Positions 13,703-26,389 of a stretch of 64,000 nucleotides of DNA are shown here, in pieces (position 1 is the stretch's first letter; each line of letters begins with the position of its first letter). This DNA comes from Homalodisca vitripennis (taxonomy: Eukaryota; Arthropoda; Insecta; Hemiptera; Cicadellidae). The translations under genes and the position numbers were made by a program. The notes below the pieces were generated by a model that was given only the letters and a program-made list of their open reading frames with translations, did not search any database and was not told the DNA's origin. The DNA lies in NCBI RefSeq assembly GCF_021130785.1, contig NC_060213.1:71072001-71136000 (forward strand), written 5' to 3'.

Positions 13703-15479
13703 CTTTGCATTTGTTATTGCAATTTATAATTTATAATAATGCAATTTATTATTTTGCTATGTTCAATTTTATATTTATATAAATATAAAATTACATGTGT
13801 ATTTCTGAATGAAAATCGCAACTGTATAATCCACTGCTGACACCACTAAAAATAGTTTGATTAAAAATTATTTTTAATAAATTATAATTAAATTTATTTT
13901 CGTATTTATTCTGAATATAAAACCATATATCGTGGTTATTTCAAATATTTAAGATTTACATTTAATGAAATATTTTGGTCACATTTAATTATGGATAAAA
14001 ATGGTTAACTTAAAATTGATATACGATTACTTTTATATGGTATTTATGTTCAAACTGTTTCAACGCTTTTATAAGAGCACAATGCTATGCTATATAAATC
14101 TAAACATAACTTACAAAAACTATTTGTTTCTTATTAAATAATTTATTTTAAATAATTATCATGGTTTTGTAGGCAAAATGTAAATACCAGACCTACATTT
14201 CTATTTATTCCTCGAAATAATAAAACTTCTTTTACATTAAAATTGTGCCTAAAGTTTTGCGTTTTTTGACCTGATAATTACTAGAAAATGAATAGAATTG
14301 TGTGTAAACAATTGACACGCCTTAATTTCTCCCTTTTCCATATTAAAATGCAAGTTATCTTTCTTTTTCTAATCTATCTTTAAAATCTTTGATATATTTT
14401 ATAATGCGTTTGTATCCAACGAATTACAAACCCTTAATTTTGGTAGTCACGAAATCAGTTGGTAAATTGAAGAAAGTATAGTCAAAATAAAAAAATGCAT
14501 TCAGATTTATTAAACACCAACATATACACGCAAACTCACTCGCCATTTTTATGCAACATTCAGTGTATTTGATTTAATAACCCCCGGATTCAGTAACACT
14601 TGGACTATTTTAGATCAATTTAGACGAAGTCTAAGTTCATAAAGCCCTGTGATCTATTAAAGTTGAATTAGTTATATTGTGCAACAGGGACACATTTTAC
14701 AGATTTCATGATTAAGAGGACTAGAAGTTAAGTAAAATTGTGAATAATTATTATTTCAGTTTTTACACTTCGAGTTTAAACTAAATATATTTACAACGCA
14801 TATAATTGTAGTCCGTTATCTTGCTCCAAGAGAGAATGTAAATAGACCTGCATGTAATCGTTTAATGAGTTTGGATTAAAATTAGTACAGTTATGTAAAT
14901 TTAATGGACATAGATATTGTTATGGAAAATTAAAAACTAAAATCAACATCATTAATAGAAACACATTTCAATACTAATATTATAACAGTTGCCTTCCATA
15001 TGTAAAGATAATGCAAAATACATTAAAGCTCTTGCTTTTTAATCAGTGTTCGCTGCATCATACTATTTCATCGGATCAGTCTAGAAATTATATCAGCATT
15101 TATATACCTAATCAGTATCGTATAAATCATCAGTAACGAACAAATGTAATGCCAGAACAACGATTTTCTGGCATAAAATACTTGTTGGTTCAGAATAAAT
15201 AAATTATTTTCCTTTCAATCCACGATGTTAAAAAAAGAAGTGTTATTACTTTTTTTCGCTCTATAAATGTAAAGAAACTGAAATATTTGTTAAAATAATT
15301 AAAAATATGTATGTGCTGTCTTAAAACAGATGTGTTTACACATAACAGTTGAATGCATTTAAAACGCAAATTTGCATTTAGAAAGCAAAAAAAGCAGTGG
15401 GGCGTAGGTCGGAATAATTTTCGAAATAAGGATAGGACTATTTCCATCATAAGGAACCTAGGAACATCCATGTAAAATT
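13700..15479. other. Intergenic, nothing recognised
   Basis: Very AT-rich. A 93-codon minus-strand frame at 15,190-15,471, rich in Phe, Leu and Ile, is of a length expected by chance and has no recognised domain. Confidence 0.55.
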
Positions 15480-15499
15480 GTAGTACAATCGGCTAAATA

Positions 15500-15562
15500 T
15501 TATATACGTGAAATAAAAAAAAACAAACAAAGGCACTTTCGCATTTATAATATAAATAGGAT
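15500..15562 (+). mobile_element. RTE-like 3' tail fragment
   Basis: CACTTTCGCATTTATAATAT followed by AAATAGGAT resembles the widespread 3' end of arthropod RTE-type retroposons, recalled from general knowledge and not searched. The stretch is missing from the matching site of E copy 2, consistent with a small insertion. Confidence 0.4.
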
Positions 15563-17837
15563 AGCTTAGAGAAATATATTAAAACAGAATATTGGACACA
15601 AGTCCCAAGTTTAACCGAATGACAACTGGAGCAGAACATTCAAGACAAAGGAATTAGTGTAAATACACGGCCTGAGTAAAGGATTACTCACCCCAGGGCT
15701 ACCAATAACAGGCTAGCTTCATCCTAATTATCCCTTAACAATGGTAACTAACAAAGATATTAAATTATGTATTAGCATCGTTTACGTATTCATAATCTAT
15801 TCTGTTATACTTTATCTACAAATTCTACCTATTCGTGTATATTATATTTAATTTTCCATTGTTCTCTAATCAAAATAATTGTTTTTCATGTACACTAACA
15901 ACCTACAACTACATAATTCATCTTAGTAAAAATGATTGAGAAATCTAACTGTGATGAATGAACATGAAACAGGATAATTTTATTAAAGACTATAGTAGTT
16001 CATATAGCAATGCAAGAACCTTGCATCAAAAGCATTTAAAAACGTTATTAAAACTATATAGCGTTATAATGTGATTATTATTACAGCAGATTTAAATATT
16101 CCGTTATAAAGCAAAAGATCGTTTACTAAAACTAGATAAGAAGGTTACATATTTTGTCCTTTAAAGTTAAAAGAGTTTTAAATAATGACAGCCTAAATAT
16201 TATTAAATATGTCGGCATTTTAATGGAATTTTAAGAGAATGTATGGTTACTTTTTTAATTGCACTGGAAAACATATGTCAATGTCACATTTATTTCCATA
16301 TTTTTTCTATTTAAAAATGTTTTAAAAAACCTTTTAAAGGAGTAGTCTGCTTGTCATTGAAAACGAATAAAATTTGTGTATAAAGAATATAATTCGTTAG
16401 GAATATTGCTTTATAATTTGAGGGAAGACTATTACTAAGGAGAATGGCAAAATATGTTTGGGGTTGTCTTAACATAGAATATATTGAGTGATATGTAAGT
16501 TAAACATTACAAGTTTTATTTCCACAAGCACAATCTTGAATTGAACGATTATATAAATTTATCGTTAGGGATATTACTCAAAGTCGTATGCCGAGAGTAC
16601 TTAGTGCTATAGAAGATATTTGCACAAAGCTAAATTACTAAACAAGCAACGTACAGTTCATATATGGTATATTTACGTCAATTGGATTGTCCTCGTTGTT
16701 ATGAAAGCAGGTCACTCAAGAGAATGACGCAGAAAATAATTCAAGTAAAGGATAAAATTTGCATGAAACTTTTGATGACTTAATTTATTAATTTTCCCAT
16801 CATAGATCAATACTTTGCTAACCATGATGCCATCAAGGATACTTACATACCCTACATTATGCTATTATTTCACGTCAGGTTTATTACCTTAAATATGGCA
16901 TGCAGTTTTTGGAAAACGAGATCTATAAATTCTAGCAGTAGCCAGTCGAGCAATGCCCATTATCTTGATAATTATGGAAGTCTATTGCGCGACACGTAGT
17001 CCGGCGAACACTTACGTAAGTACACAAATAATTTAGAAACACTGTGTTGAAATTGGAACAATTCTTCTATAAATCTTAACCTTGTATATACTGACAATAT
17101 TGTTGTGTAATTATCTTGTATAGCATTATAATTGTTTCGTTACCTAGAAATGTTTGTTTCTTTTTAATACATTAAGAAGGAATTTAAAAAAATATTTCAC
17201 ACCCAAGTAGTAGGAAGAAGTAATTAATTTCTGCAAAAAATTATAAGTGAATAAAAGTACTACTCACTTTTATAGTAGCTTTAAATGGATTTGTGTGCTG
17301 AAGTCATACTATGAAAACAAGATTTAACTTAAGAAACCACCAGTTAGCATTTAAACCAATATAAAATGGCCTGAGAACTGGTCATATGAAGACATTCACC
17401 ATTGCCAAATTCAATCTTAACTATATTTAAATGAAGTATATTATGAGGTTCAATACTGGATTATATTCGATTCCGAGAAAGAAGTACATTTTGAAAGCAA
17501 TATGTGGATTAAACGTCTTCGACATAAAGGAGTGTGGGGTTCATTTATTGCGAGAAACTGGTACACAACGTATTACTCAGACAACAGGCAAGCACTGATA
17601 GATCTTAAAGTCAAGTAAGAAGGATATAATAGAGCAGTGAATGAGACGGGTGTACGTTATGAGAAACAGAATATACTATAAATTCTGAAACGAATATTGG
17701 CATTGTGTATTTTCTTCACTCAAGAATATAAACCTCAAACGCTAAGTTTTTATATTGGATCAGGTTAAGAAAGATTGAGGGTTTAACAGCTTATATGTAG
17801 AGGAAGTAACATACATAATGCACCATCTATATTCAAT

Positions 17838-17891
17838 ATGGCGCGTGTCGTCGACGATAACGCGTTTAGTGGCAGTTTCCTCGGCAGTTGA
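17838..17891 (+). other. 17-codon frame in E copy 1, kept in both copies
   Basis: ATG to TGA, encoding MARVVDDNAFSGSFLGS. The E copy at 42,677-42,730 has an ATG-to-TGA frame of exactly the same length, without indels, reading MARVVDYNAFNTSALGS. Of seven changed codons three are silent. The 5' half includes several CpGs in otherwise AT-rich sequence. It may be a short peptide, part of a larger lost exon, or a conserved DNA or RNA element read as codons by accident. Confidence 0.35.
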
Positions 17892-17908
17892 TAATATATC
17901 AGTTTTAA

Positions 17909-17933
17909 GGTAGGAAGGTAGGAAGGTAGGATA
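17909..17933. repeat. Short tandem repeat AAGGTAGG, three units
   Basis: Three consecutive AAGGTAGG units inside repeat E copy 1; copy 2 has only ATAGGAAGGGAGGTA at the same place. Confidence 0.8.
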
Positions 17934-18680
17934 TATTATTTGAAAACTCATATTCCACAGATTCAAACAAATAATTTATTTTGGAGGAAAACAATTCTTA
18001 AAAACTTATTACAAAACACACCTGAATAATATTAAATACTCTAACAAAAATATATATTTTACTATTATGAGGTGTATTAAGTTTTGTATAAATCTAAATT
18101 CTTATTTTGTTAAGGCGTAATAACGTACACAGTCCATGACTCATGTTAGAAAAATTATTCAAAAATAAATTATTAGCATTTTCTGAATCAATAAATGGTG
18201 TGAAATTATAATTATGTTGTTACAAATATTTTTACTTTTGGGATAGTAGCACAATTAGTCATTTACTCAGTTCAAATATCTATAATTACAATTAGTTAAA
18301 TAAAGTTTCTCTGGTAACATTCAAACTTACACAAATTATAATAAAAAAACTGATTCATATTTTTCCAATCTAAAGGAAATTTTTAAATTATATTAAAAAT
18401 TGTCATACTGTAACTATAAAATATTATGTAATTTCAAAAACATTTGTAGCATAATATAAACTTGCAAATTTCAATTGAGTATTATATTAGACATAGCCAT
18501 TGATGAGTCACGGTATTATTTTTCGTTAACTAAAAAGGATTTTAGATTGTTACATATAAGTCTCAAACAGTATGAGAGATGACAATGAAAGATGTATCAG
18601 TCTCTCTCGTGTTTAATGATCACAATATATTAGTACTAATCAAGTATTTATGAGCATTGTGTGATTAATTTTTATATATT

Positions 18681-19814
18681 TGATCATTTAAATACCATCT
18701 TAAGATAGTGAGGTTTAGGCTGAAACATTTGTTTTTCTTAACATAAATATAATGTTCATACTAATATGTAGCTGTTACAATAATTTTGTACATTCAGTCG
18801 TCATGTGTCTTTTATTTTGTTAATCAAATAAGTCTAAAGCTGTATTATTTTGTATTTGAATATATTTTGTGACTTCTGTTTCAAACATACATTATGTTAT
18901 TGAATTCGTTTGTATTTTTATCTAAGAATATTTTATATCTATGCTTTTTAAGTTTTGTTATACCCGATAAGTAAGGGATATTTCAAATACATGGCATAAT
19001 AAAACAAATTATATAAGTTTACTGATAAATATTTGTAGTATTTACGTTATTTATTTTACTCTAATCCCAATCTAAGGGAAACGAACACATTCTTGATCGT
19101 AATATTGTCACATCCTTTATGATAAGAATAATTACATACACGGATCTACTAAAAAATGACAGAACAAGTAACTTTGTTAACGAATTGAGCACAGTCAGAT
19201 ATATTGTTAAGTTTGACTTACTTACACATGCAGACTATTAAAGTTGGCGTGACTTGAAATTTGGCCATCGAACTCAGCAAAACATGTTAAAAGATACACT
19301 TATCGAGTATTTTGGAACATATTGCAACAAAATTAGTCGGATGTTTTATGATAGTGATTTTTATTGTTTGTGCCTATTACATTTTTACACTATCAGTTCT
19401 TATATACAAGAAATATATAAGCTAATGGTTTAATGTGGGCATAATAATAATTTTAAACTGTAAATGGTATGATAATTTTATTTGAAATTAAATTTTAGTC
19501 ACTTAATAAATAAAACAATAGAGTTTCATACATTCCTGATTTACAAAAGAAATAAAACTTTGTATATTATCTTTAAAAAATCTAATAAATCTTTTACACT
19601 AAAAAACTTAATTATAATATTTAATGACACAAGTTCTTTTTAGAATATAGTGTTGCAAAATAACTAATTATACGGTTGTGTAATAACACAAACTATACCT
19701 AGGAATACAAATGAAGTACGACTGTTCTTCATTGTTTTAGGAATAATGATACTCGTCGAGAAAAAGTCACGTGTCTTAAATGGTAAGAAAGACATTTTTT
19801 TCCAATATTGTGTC
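18681..19814. other. Intergenic, nothing recognised
   Basis: AT-rich sequence without supported features. Confidence 0.6.
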
Positions 19815-19975
19815 ATGACACTTTGTAGGTGAAATCTTCCAAGAAGACAATTTAGAAGAGCGATTAACCTGTCCCAGAAGCTTTCTCCTGTCAAAGAAGT
19901 AACATCTTGTGACGCCCCATTCTTTACTTTCATAACACAATAAAGAGGCTATTACTGTCAATCTTACTGTAGCTA
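19815..19975 (-). repeat. Dispersed repeat B, copy 2
   Basis: On the minus strand GTAGCTACAG, GCCTCTTTATTGTG, then ATG at 19,933 opening MKVKNGASQDVTSLTGESFW to NCLL. The frame continues to 19,664 in an 89-codon stretch whose later part has no match in the other copies. Confidence 0.7.
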
Positions 19976-20547
19976 CTGTTTTTAAAACTTATATAAATGT
20001 TCATTGCAAATCTGCATAGTAAAGATAAGTAACTGAAACTAGCCTGAGATTGAATTATAAACGAGTTAAAATCGAATCAAAACGTGCATTCATAAAATAA
20101 CGTTCATATATAACAGAATATTATTTATTAAGAAGGTTCTTAAACGTTAATTTTATCTTCTAATATTATTATTGAGGGAATTAAATAATTTACCTTTTAA
20201 AAATAACAGATTGTTTTAGTTTAATATCTTTAACACGGATACGATTTTTGCATGAAACTTTTCGTATCTTTAAAATCTGAATGTTATTATAATACATATA
20301 GTAACATAACATTAAAGTCAATAGAATATGTAATGATTTATGGCCTTACGAATTAGAATATATCGTAATGAATGATGTTGGTGAAAACTTAAGTGTTATT
20401 TAAGGAATACAAACTTTAGGATGAGTAGAGAAACATATTTTTGACGTGCTCTATAGTCAAAACAAATAGATGTATGACCTCTTACTTTGTCATATCATGG
20501 AACAAGTGTTTAAAGTTAAATTATATCCGTATTTTAATGAGACTATG

Positions 20548-20608
<61 letters not shown>

Positions 20609-22259
20609 CATTGCAATGGCTAGTTTATCAACAAAAAGAATTTTAAAATATTTACAAGAAAGCGGATAATTTATGAGAACTATTTTATTTGGTGTTTTTA
20701 TATTGAGAGTATGTATTTAACGAAACAGAGATTGTATCGAGTGTTACCTGAAGTAAAGGTGAATCTCTTAACTACTTAATTTTTGTGTTGTAAGTTGGAA
20801 TCTATTTTAAAAATAAGTCTAGAAGTCAAGCAATACATTCTGATTACATAAAAAAATAAAAATAAGAAACTTTATCTGTTGAACATTTTCCATGTTCCAT
20901 TCTGATTCATAAACACATTGCGCAGCAATTTAGAAACATATTTTTAATTTACAGGTATATTCTATAAAAACAGCAATTTACGCCGATAGTAAATGTGAAC
21001 AGAATGAAGTGTGTCCGTCAAAACATTATAACTGCGATATATAAATGTATGCAATAAATTAGACTATTAAAATAAACGGTTGGTCATGTCAACGATGCAT
21101 AATCACTCTAACACTTTTAAATCTTTTAATTTGCTCTTGACATATGAACGCCCCGGCATATATGATATGTGTGACAGGTTCCATGTTTCTGGCATCAGTT
21201 TTGCTCAAATAATTTACACACCAAAATATTATAATGATTACGTCATCTGCTCTTTGTTACTATAAATAATACTATAAATTTTGTTATATACTTTGAAGAA
21301 CTACAAAGATTTAATTTCTGCAAATCTGCATTCAACTGTGTTATGAAATTAGTAAGAGATTGTTTTATGTGGGTTTATTTACAGCAATTCTATCTTTATG
21401 ACAAGATACGAGTATTCACGATATCCACGACCACTTAGATTTAATGTAAACATGATTTCAGTCCTATATTTATGCAGCAGAGTTATAAATGACTCTAATC
21501 TAGACGTTGCGCAATTTCATAGGAAACATAGCGGCTACAATTCATAAACGTATTCAATTAACTCGTGCTAACTTAGATCCTCACCAATTACACTGTTTAA
21601 TCGTATTCAATAAAGTACTTCGGGCATTAGTGCCTAAACATGCTACTACAAAATGTATTTTTTAATAGTATTAAACAGCAAAACATATAGTTATTTCCGA
21701 TTACAATATTTTATACAATGATTGGAACATTTAGAGCTTCTAAAATTAGGGCATGCGTCTATATATCAACCTGTATTGTTTGTAGAACTGAGATAAAATG
21801 TGATCTAGCTGGAGTGTCACGTCATTATCTGAAAATTACGAATGTCAACAATTGTGCCTAACAGTCTTAACTCAACTGTATTCGCGGCAATCTTTAGATA
21901 TTAGTTGTTAAGCAGGGAGTACATGCCTTGGATTAAAGGAATAGGAAGATCACATGTACTCCATGTACAGTAGTGATCATAGACAGTAACTTAATTACAT
22001 TTATTTCTCTATTCCTGCTCCTCAAAGGTAACTTAATAAAAGTGTTTCAGTGTAAACGTGAGGCATGTGGTACGAAGTTCTCATTACATCCAATAATATG
22101 AAGCATACAATTCAAAAAGCATCAATTTTACCATGGTATTTGAAATTATTTTCAATTTAATATTTCAGAGAATAGGTTATTTTCTTACAATTAGTAACAA
22201 ATTGTTTTTAATTCATAAGTTGTAAGATGTAAAACAATGTATTCCCTTGTGAGCTTTAA
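19976..22259. other. Intergenic, nothing recognised apart from a TA array
   Basis: Only the TA array at 20,553-20,606 stands out. A 61-codon plus frame at 21,080-21,265 has no recognised features. Confidence 0.6.
20553..20606. repeat. (TA)n microsatellite
   Basis: Uninterrupted TA array of about 54 bp. Confidence 0.95.
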
Positions 22260-23720
22260 ACATTTTTCTTCGTACAAAAGAGTACAAGTTGATTTGAGAG
22301 TAAAATAACAATAGATTTTGCTGTTTTATTGAAAAATATGGCATTATTACTTTAATGGCATATAATTACACGAAAATACTTCTAAACACTTCGTTGTAAT
22401 GATTTAAATCTTTAATTACTCAGTCAATATAGGTCTAACATATATCGCATAGACAAAATTTGTCCAGAACGGATTTACTTTAGTTTTCAATTACACATAT
22501 ATAAAAACACTGATTGAATATTGGTTTTGCATTTAAAAACGTTGCAGAGTCTCATTATGAAACGAAAGCAAGAGTTGCTCTTTTCATGTCAGTTATTGTC
22601 TTAGAATTATTTACAGAGAGTTCGGAAATCAAGGAATGGCTGTAATGAAATGCTTCAGCAATAACTGAGATGATGAACAAGACTCTTCGATATTATTCGA
22701 GATATTGGGTTTTTATTATCTCTTATGTGTCATGACAGTCTTCGATAGGGTAATATTTTCTCACTATTCGTTCTTTCTAGAACTAACCCTTCCTTCAGTC
22801 CATGAGCTATTTTATTGCAGAATCTTCTGCACTTGTATTGAATATGCCTAAGAAATACTTTTTTCACTTACAGTAACGGCTGATTACTAATTTTCATTGT
22901 GTATTTTTTTCAAAACAGTCATGTTTATTCATTGAAGTTTTGAAGGACACATTTTACAGCACTGCTCTGCTTGGCAAATCTGTAATTAAATGTTTTCTTA
23001 AACATTCTGCCTCTTCAAAGTTTTTCAATTATCGGTAATAATTATTATTATATTTGTGCTTACGCAATTGTGACTACGGATAATTACGTACGTGCGTAAG
23101 TTATGGATAATTCAATGACGTATAGAAATATGTATAGTGAATTCGCCTTTCATTTGATCCTCTATATATTGTAAGGAATTATATAGTTTATACGCAATAC
23201 AGTGTACAGTAGTTATGTGTACATTCTCGTAGAAGTGCAATTTGTCAGATGTAACCTACGAGAATTTATTTTGGAAATAGGGTGTGCTCAATTATAGTCT
23301 AGAATAAATTAATAAACAACATCTTATTTACTCAAAATAATTTTGTGCTGAGTAATCTATGGTATCTATAATCAAATAAAGACTTCAAATAAAGATTTTA
23401 ATTATACATCTGCAGTACCAGTGTCTAACATAAAGTAAAAGAGATCCTATAAAGAGTACCAAGTAGAGAGAGCTCATGTGACCTAATGTTGTTAGAGCAC
23501 GAATCGTAGTTGCAGTAGTCGTAACATTACTATACTTATCTCCCTGTCATACTTCAGTGCCCAATTTATAACAACAAGTTTACAACATTTACAACAATTT
23601 TTACAACATTTATTCATGAATAAAATAGAATTACTCCATTTAATCTCCTAATACAAATATAATTATTTATGTCACAGGATACATCAATTTCTGCGAAAAG
23701 CTGTGCGTTATTTGTCCTCT
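22260..23720 (+). repeat. Dispersed repeat C, copy 3
   Basis: Matches copy 2 in order, including TTGATTTGAGAGTAAAATAAC, the CAATAACTGAGATGATGAAC block near 22,660 and TTAGAGCACGAAT near 23,492. The following stretch 23,865-23,960 matches 9,590-9,690, i.e. the sequence that follows copy 1, so the family has a tail beyond the limits given. Confidence 0.7.
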
Positions 23721-24699
23721 TTTTTTAAGTTTTAAAAAATATAGGTTACTTTCAATATGACGGATGGTAATACTGCAGAAAAGCAATAGTAAAACATCAG
23801 CTAATAACTAAAACATCAGTTATTTTTGAGTTCAGGTTGACAAATATCGGAGTCTTCAATGGTGACAAATCGATAATTGAGGATGATTTTATGGTCTTTG
23901 TGTGTGGGAATTTAGTAAAAGATAATGTTTTTAAATTCCTAAGAGTATTTACTTATAAATCTCTTATACCGTTCTGTCACTTTTTCACAGTAACACTGAA
24001 ACCTGAAGCAACAAAGATAAACCGTAAATGACGATGTGTTTTGGTATAATTGTGTATAAATAGGCCTAGTCTACTGCGTAGAATAACTTTTGGAGTTGGT
24101 AGAACTCCCTTAATGTTAAAAACTGCTGCTGGCGTGTAGGTAAAGTGGTGCTGTCGTTGCATTCGTCGATGGGACAGGCTCGTAAACACTGAGTTGTTCC
24201 TCCTGTAAAGGTCACAATACAAGATATAGCACGCTATTTCTCCTCATGGAAGAGGGTTCTTACACCCAACTTTAACCATTCTGTCGTCCATATTAAATAA
24301 AGTGGCGCCCGATATACTTTAAGAATGTGTCCTTTTTCTCTGAAAGCATTTCCTGTAATTTCCACATAATGGTTTCACTCTATTATGAAAATAAAGGATT
24401 TTAAAGAAAGTTTCGTTTCAAAAACAATAATGTTTCATACGAAAGTGATTATTTCATTTTCAAAATTACAATGAGAAACCTAACGTCATTTAATGTTTTA
24501 ATGGACCGAGTCTTAAATAAAAATGATTAAATTCACGTAAATACTTTACAAATGTATTAAAAATAAATAATAATACTTTTTCATATTTTCTTACTCGTGG
24601 TATACGTATATATATATATATATAAAGCTCGCGTTACAAACTGAGCTGATGTAAAGTTGAAAACACATCATCCTTACACATCGAAGCTCTACTATTAAA
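23721..24699. other. Intergenic with tail of repeat C
   Basis: 23,865-23,960 matches 9,590-9,690. A more GC-rich part at 24,060-24,310 holds an 81-codon minus frame without recognised domains and a TGGCGCCCGA phrase near 24,302. A short TA tract lies at 24,607-24,625. Confidence 0.5.
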
Positions 24700-24920
24700 A
24701 GATAATTTATTAAAGTCAGTTCTGTGTGGGATGAGACAACTCTTAGACATGCTCTAATTGTGGTGTCACAAGTCTCCCTTTATCTGGAAAAACGACAGAC
24801 ACATTGCGGAACTCTGAGCAATCTGCAGATTGGAGACAGCTTAAACACGGTCACCATTAGTGGGATTAACACCAGATGCTTTTTGATTTAATCAAGTTGT
24901 GCGTTTGTGTTACTCTTTTA
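24700..24920 (+). repeat. Dispersed repeat A, copy 3
   Basis: GTGTGGGATGAGACAACTC through CAATCTGCAGATTGGAGACA to ATTAGTGGGATTAACACC. It is open as one frame from 24,724 to a TAA at 24,889-24,891 (55 codons), with LNTVTISGINT near the end. No ATG begins it. Confidence 0.7.
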
Positions 24921-25299
24921 CCCTTTGGAACACCCAGTAAATACTTCCGAACTTTAAGTAATCCATATCCCATTATTTTGTAGTTTTATTCGCAGCTTTC
25001 GTTTCAAGTCCTAATCAGAGCACAAGTTGTTAAACGTTTGAACTATATCCCATTTTAGTATAAATATATGTTTTATAAGGGATGAAACCAACTTTAAACT
25101 AAATAGGTGGGCTTTTAAAATTTACATGTCTTAATTCTTAGACGTGACATAACCAATCGTTACTGTTAATTAAGTAACTGTTGGACACTTTCAATATTTT
25201 AGTTTTAATTCAGTAATTTCGTCTTGGCTAACAACACCAATGCAAGAAACATTTCAATAAATACATTGCATCTACTTCACACTCTGATAAATTGTATAA

Positions 25300-25907
25300 G
25301 CAAATATATATTTACCTGATAAGTTAATGTTATTACATTTTTAAAAGCATCTAAGAGCAGAAGCTTTATACCAAATGAGTGTCTCTAATACACGGTCGCT
25401 ATTCATAAGACCTTAAATATTCACGCAGTTGTAAACAATGTGGGTGAAGAAAGTGAGCACGGGGAGGAAACAAATATACACACCCATCTTGTAGTTTCGA
25501 CAACAGTCCCTCGTGAACAACAATAAAGTTAAACACTAGCACACGTGTCTCAACAACTTACTGACAGCTTAATCCTCTGCAAGCATGTAATGATCAGTCA
25601 CAGCAGCTATCTAGTTTTATTAGGTGTAAACGTCATACGTGTACTTCTTTGAAAGTTTCAATTTTAACATTTGCCTGATTTAATGAATCATCATTATGCA
25701 AGATGGACAGTACTAATAGTTCAGTCGTGGGTTTATACTTGTCCTATCTCTAAGTGAGATGAGGCCATCGTGCACTGCTCGTTGCCTATAACTTAAATAT
25801 TTGCAGAATCTATGTTTGTTTCTCTGTTTACACGACATCTTGAGAACTAACTGATATATATATATAGGGGTATTTATAATAACTGATAATATTTATTGTA
25901 TTATATA

Positions 25908-25962
<55 letters not shown>

Positions 25963-26330
25963 ATACAATAAATATTCAATGAAGCTCATTTGTACGTAAG
26001 CAATATCGTGTTTAATGACTGTTCGTGTCACTATGTATAATTTGGCTTATCGTTAGTGGATATTGTTATTCATTAGTCCTATGAATAAAAATTATAGCAA
26101 TGAAAAACCTTACTAAATAACTAAGTTTATAAATAAATTGAGTACTTTAAAATGAGAGTTTAACATATGGTATTTTAAACCCCTAAGAAAACCTAGTGAC
26201 AGGTGGTGTAGACTTACTCATTAATAAGTAACTAGTGTATTAGTCAACTCAATCTTTCCTTCATCTTACTATGTTGTAGTGTATGTTCAACAAAACATAT
26301 TATAACGACATGGATTGTAGATATTAATAT
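25300..26330 (+). repeat. Dispersed repeat D, copy 2
   Basis: Counterpart of 12,700-13,420, with CGCTATTCATAAGACCTT near 25,397, GTCACAGCAGCTATCTAG near 25,596, ATGGACAGTACTAATAG near 25,703 and CATCTTACTATG near 26,263. A palindromic TA-rich block (25,888-25,976) is inserted between the last two. Confidence 0.6.
25888..25976. repeat. Palindromic TA-rich block
   Basis: 19-bp perfect inverted arms (25,888-25,906 and 25,958-25,976; AATATTTATTGTATTATAT and its complement) flank a (TA)n core. The whole could form a cruciform of about 89 bp. It is inserted within repeat D copy 2. Confidence 0.9.
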
Positions 26331-26389
26331 TCAAGAATATTAATGTTTAAATTATCAATGAGACATCCAAGACCATATAAAATATTTTT

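Larger units (their letters stand above)
15480..18680 (+). repeat. Dispersed repeat E, copy 1
   Basis: Blocks along this stretch match 41,090-43,480 in the same order and orientation. These include GGACACAAGTCCC near 15,595; a block near 15,660-15,730 with TACACGG and CCCCAGGG; one near 16,420-16,620; a strongly kept block 17,760-17,930; and CATAGCCATTG near 18,495. Copy 1 is longer because of extra AT-rich sequence, including a short RTE-like tail at about 15,500-15,562 that copy 2 lacks. Apart from one 17-codon frame, no long coding frame exists. The class is unknown; a non-autonomous element or an old segmental duplication is possible. Confidence 0.7.

Noticed and set aside
24302..24311. 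TGGCGCCCGA as a retroviral-type primer-binding site
   Set aside because: Only ten bases, no LTR end before it and no retroelement coding sequence after it.
25828..26031. Ile-Tyr rich frames over TA arrays (also at 37,744-38,037 and 45,930-46,178)
   Set aside because: They are translations of TA microsatellites with short random flanks.
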